Of a stretch of DNA of 64,000 bases, positions 60,639-64,000 are shown in pieces. The position numbers and the translations under genes are program-made. Source of the DNA: Haliotis asinina (taxonomy: Eukaryota; Mollusca; Gastropoda; Lepetellida; Haliotidae); contig NC_090295.1 of NCBI RefSeq assembly GCF_037392515.1, positions 16,511,001 through 16,575,000 on the forward strand, read 5' to 3'. Every line of letters starts with the position of its first letter. The stretch's first letter is position 1. Below the pieces are notes generated by a model that ran no database searches, was not told the origin of the DNA, and saw only the letters and a list, made by a program, of their open reading frames with translations.

Positions 60639-61085
60639 ATGGTCATTGTGTCTAAGGGGATTCGTGAAATTAACTGTTTACTGAAAACCGTTTCTCCCGA
60701 CCCGGACGATGTAGCCACAAAGACTGAAATGTGGTGCAATAACTTCGCCAAGACGTTTCAATGTAGAGATGTAACACCCCACATGCATAATCTGAGATAC
60801 CAAGTTCCTCAGCTCTTGAGATTACATGACGGTATTGTTCGTTTCAGTCAGCAGAGTCTCGAGAAGCTCAATGACAGCATAACCAAGCGCTTCTTCTCAG
60901 CCTCTAACCACAAGGGTCTTGACTCTTGGCAACAAGTGATGCGCAAACAAAACAGATTATTGGAACTTTCATCAGAGCGTCGCCGACCAAGAGCATACAA
61001 GCTACAGAAACGCGTGGAGGTAGCGAACGCTCTTAACTGCGACCGGTCAAAATCAGGACGTTATTTCTTCAGGTTGACCAGTTAA
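60639..61085 (+). CDS. Open frame with transposon-associated 'LEKLND' region (copy B, longer end)
   Basis: 148 codons, ending CDRSKSGRYFFRLTS. It reads through the point where copy A is frameshifted by one T. SQQSLEKLNDSITKRFF and the basic ERRRPRAYKLQKR stretch are present. Same relation to the upstream gene as in copy A. Confidence 0.45.
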   Translation: MVIVSKGIREINCLLKTVSPDPDDVATKTEMWCNNFAKTFQCRDVTPHMHNLRYQVPQLLRLHDGIVRFSQQSLEKLNDSITKRFFSASNHKGLDSWQQVMRKQNRLLELSSERRRPRAYKLQKRVEVANALNCDRSKSGRYFFRLTS

Positions 61086-62802
61086 TGAATGGTTAACGTT
61101 TTGGTAACATTTTTAAGCTACACTTCCCAAGATTTGCCGCCTCACTGTAGTAGTTTAGCGGTTTAGTTTCTTTTACGTATATGCATCTGTACTCAGAACT
61201 GACTTGAGTAGTAACGGAGGTGATTACTTATGAGTTACGATATTGGATGTATGGATAAATCTCTAGCAGAGTGTTCAGACTTTATCATTTGTAAAGTTCA
61301 TTTCCGTACATGATTACTTCTGTTGTATCACCATTACTATTGGAAATTAAAGACATAATCATTAAAGGCGTTCCTTGTTATATTGTGCTCAATGCAGGAT
61401 GAAGTGATCAATTTCTTAGGGACCAGATTCATACAACACCGTTTGATGATAACACGATTTAGAATTAAAATTTACGTATGTTATTTCTGTAATCTATATC
61501 TTATTAGAATGAATTCGTGTGAGAAATAATGTAAAGATCTTAAATGTGTTTTTGGAATAGGACCTTGGCCTATTAGTTTCAAGACTGCAAGCTCAAAACT
61601 TCTTGTTCTGAAATAACTGTGCCTTATTTTTTATAAACTCAAAACTACGTAAGTTTTATCAAATTAAATTCTGGAAACATTTTTCCACAAATATTTTAAA
61701 GTTGTGTGGATGAATAATTTAGATGTAATACGTCCAATTCTAAATATAAATATTTTTTATATGTGTGAAAACACCTGTTTAGGGGCAGAGGAGTAATGTA
61801 AATATAGGTTCATATGCATTAAAGGGAGACAACCCATATTTATCAAAGAAATTTGGCCATATGTATAATAATATTTTTAATGTCACAGTTGTCCACTGGC
61901 TCTCGCCAATGCCCGCTCCTCTTTAACATAAACATCCTCTGCTGATTCAGCATGAGACAATAAAGGCTAATTAGGAAACCCCAACTGTATCAATTTAGGA
62001 AAGAAAAGCTGTAAAACACTGTCACTTCCTGCCCAGAACCCCAGGATGTCACGCCTCAGAAATAAGTAACCTTCTCACACAGACATATCAAGGACAACGC
62101 ACAACAAGAAGACAATGTCTTTCCTCTGGGACTCTCGGTATGTTATCAGTGTTGGGTTTTCATCATTAACTATACATTTTCAACCAAACCATACTTGGAA
62201 TTCTAGCTAGCCAAATACGCAGATTTCGTTTTAATATTCTGCAATCCATTTTTAGTAGTACCCGGTGGCCCGGCCCGACCCGACTTTTCTTGGCCCGACT
62301 TTTAGGCCACCCCTGGGAACACGCATATTTATAGCTCCCGTTCCGACAACATCCCTGTCTGCCACAGGAACCGGATATCTCACTATAGGTTAAACATAGA
62401 CCATAGATCTAAACACACGTCATATGTATTTTAAAAGAGTAAAGGAGCAGCAGCTGCCATATTGGGTCGTCGTGCCGACATCCACTCTTTCCGAAAAGCT
62501 GAAATGTACGCTAAGAATTCGGTGACATTCGAAACTATGCACACGTACCTCTCAATTATACAGTTCCCCACACATCCTCCCTGATTTCCACGACATAACA
62601 CCCATTTTATTAACTTCAATACTTCCTCAAACTCGAAAACCAAGGAGTTTCGGTTCCTTGCAATGTCATCCATTTCGTTTGCAGGTTTTTTCAGATTTGC
62701 TGAAGTTGTTAGTATAAGAAGGTCAGATGTAAATTTCTGTGATGGGTACATGAGCATTTTTATAGAAAAATGCAAGACTGATGTATATAGAGACGGTAAA
62801 TA

Positions 62803-63657
62803 CGAGGGGATATCAAAATGTTTTGAGCCTTGCATATTTATACTTGACAAATAGTAATGGGCAGGGCACCTAACGTATATTAGAGTCCTAGCTATATATT
62901 CCCGGTAGGATCACATAGCTGGATGCATTTCTTCAATGACAGTGCCTTGTAGAAGAGATATACCCCCTAGTGAATGTGAAAAATGGACAAGGTTGAATAT
63001 AGAGCAGTTACAAAGTTTCTTGTCGTGGTGGGCAACACGGCCAAGCAGGTTGAAGAGCGACTCACTACTGTTATGTAACATCATCCAATCATATATCATA
63101 TAAATATAGCTCTGCACCCCATTCTCATTCACCTGATGAAGGAGTAAGCAGTAACTCCGAAACTTTGTGTACTCATACTAAAGAAGTTGATATCTATAAA
63201 AATCTTCATTCTTAGTAAAGGTGTTATCCACATCGACTACTTGCCTCATGATACGATAATGAATGGAGAGTAATATGCTAACCTTCTGAAGCAGCTACGC
63301 CAGTCCATTAAAGAGAAGCGGCAAGGAAAGATCCGGCGAGGGATTCTTCTTCACCAGGACAATGCGTCAGTCGACACCAGTCAAGCTGCAAAGCCCTTAG
63401 CGACTTCCACCTCTTTCCTCGACTGAAAAAACACACCCGGGGCCAGGAATTTCAGGATGATGATGAGCTTATCGCTGCTGTGGAGGGTTTTTAGGGGACC
63501 AAGATGTGGAGTTCTTCAGATCAGGAATCAGCAACTGGCAAACCGGATGGGAGAAGTGTGTGAAGTTGGAAGGGGACTATGTTGAAAAATAAAGCAGTAT
63601 GAATTCCAAAATCTTGCTTTTTCAGGGCGAGGCTCAAAACCTTTTGATATCCTCTCG
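62803..63657 (+). mobile_element. Mariner-type transposon, internally deleted, TA target duplication
   Basis: TA at 62801-62802 and 63658-63659. TIRs of about 28 bp: left CGAGGGGATATCAAAA, right the complement of CGAGAGGATATCAAAA. The N-terminal start of the transposase (from 62982, MDKVEYRAV) is cut off after about 30 codons. A foreign ~90-bp repeat and flank follow, then the C-terminal part from about 63217 (VIHIDYLPHD, LLHQDNAS with the third Asp) with stops and a frameshift. The catalytic middle is missing. Confidence 0.8.
63128..63215 (-). repeat. ~90-bp repeat inside the mariner (block B, reversed)
   Basis: 'tcacctgatgaaggagtaag', 'taactccgaaac' and 'ataaaaatcttcattctta' are the complement of block A 28411-28499. 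Confidence 0.75.
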
Positions 63658-63900
63658 TATGTCTTAATTTCAGCTTCTGGATCCGAACTCTTTCCTGTTG
63701 CTATGCTTAGGCGTTACATAGTGAAAGCTGGAATTTGTGAGTATTCGCAGGAATACCTATTCAGAAAGTTACGTTTTTGTAGAAAACGTGGATGCCACAT
63801 TCTGAGGGGAGACACGCATATTTCATATTCCAGAGCCAGAAAGATATTTATTGAAGAATTCAAACTTGTAGGGGACGGTGTTAAGACAACAGTTTCATAA

Positions 63901-64000
63901 GAACTAAGATTTTTCCTAAGTCCAAACTTAAGGGTTTTTTTCAGACTTAACTCCTTTCATGAATACCGCCCCCGGTGGCGCTACTACTGCTGCCAGTGCT
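63901..64000 (+). repeat. Repeat 3' of the recombinase, shared with block A 28497-28597
   Basis: 'gaactaagattttt', 'aagtccaaacttaaggg' and 'gcccccggtggcgctactac' match block A and continue to the window edge. Confidence 0.8.

Larger units (their letters stand above)
62627..63899 (+). pseudogene. Tyrosine recombinase (DIRS/Crypton-type core), split by a mariner
   Basis: First half to 62800: SISFAGFFRFAEVVSIRRSD carries the box-I Arg (GFFRFAE), then IFIEKCKTD with the conserved Lys and RDGK. Second half from 63660: SGSELFPVAMLRRYI, SQEYLFRKLRF and ISYSRARKIFIEEF, all typical of this group. Deleting the mariner and one TA joins the halves in frame. The frame ends at 63899 before any HxxR or catalytic Tyr, so the C-terminus is lost. 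DIRS-like elements and Cryptons both use such enzymes; no reverse transcriptase is seen nearby, so the class is open. Confidence 0.7.
56137..64000 (+). repeat. Duplicated block B (direct copy of block A), running off the window
   Basis: Same order as block A: satellite, two-exon gene with a TTAA MITE, second open frame, GC-rich motif, recombinase, mariner, then the 'gaactaagattttt' repeat from 63901. It differs by scattered substitutions and indels, a ~0.25-kb deletion near 62640, and retention of the mariner 3' end and recombinase 3' half. Confidence 0.85.

Noticed and set aside
62431..62850. 139-codon minus-strand frame
   Set aside because: Antisense to the tyrosine-recombinase core, which has the conserved residues; treated as a shadow.

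Overview
This is eukaryotic nuclear DNA, most likely from a gastropod mollusc and probably an abalone (Haliotis). Genes are intron-rich with GT-AG splice sites. More than twenty short interspersed elements end in the tail 'ggaatattgct...gcggcgtaaaac' followed by (ACTC)n, which I recall as typical of abalone genomes. The genus is my inference from recall; the rest is read from the sequence. There are no bacterial operons, rRNA genes or CRISPR arrays. LAYOUT: (1) 1-7.4 kb: a two-exon gene for an 87-residue EF-hand protein; its 7.1-kb intron is full of SINEs and microsatellites. (2) 7.4-12.6 kb: SINEs plus a 628-bp MITE with an exact 10-bp target duplication. (3) 12.6-14.6 kb, minus strand: a three-exon gene, reassembled here from splice sites, for an unfamiliar secreted protein of about 150 residues (signal peptide, Arg/Ser-rich segment, short helix, Gln/Arg/Pro repeats). 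(4) 14.6-20.7 kb: AT-rich, no convincing gene. (5) 20.7-28.6 kb: duplicated block A. It holds a degenerate ~200-bp satellite, a two-exon gene with a chromo-barrel-like segment whose intron contains a TTAA-flanked MITE, a second open frame, GC-rich ends, and remnants of a tyrosine recombinase and a mariner transposon. (6) 29.6-36.6 kb: a five-coding-exon EXD1-like 3'-5' exonuclease-domain gene, the best host gene in the window. (7) 36.6-42.7 kb: repeats, including a short inverted relative (copy C) of block A. (8) 42.7-55.7 kb, minus strand: a decayed DNA transposon with an SGNH-hydrolase gene and a multi-exon MULE transposase fused to an Ulp1-like cysteine protease. (9) 45.1-53.2 kb: an LTR-retroelement concatemer inside that transposase (LTR-internal-LTR-internal-LTR-internal-LTR, period exactly 2440 bp) with a single 4-bp target duplication, ATAC. 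(10) 56.1-64.0 kb: duplicated block B, a direct second copy of block A about 35.4 kb away, with a better preserved tyrosine-recombinase gene split by a mariner at TA. Host functions present are calcium binding (EF-hand gene), probably piRNA-linked RNA metabolism (EXD1-like) and a secreted protein. They show no sign of acting together. Most of the remaining DNA is nested mobile elements, and their order of insertion can be read: MULE first, LTR concatemer into it; recombinase element first, mariner into it; block A/B gene first, TTAA MITE into its intron.
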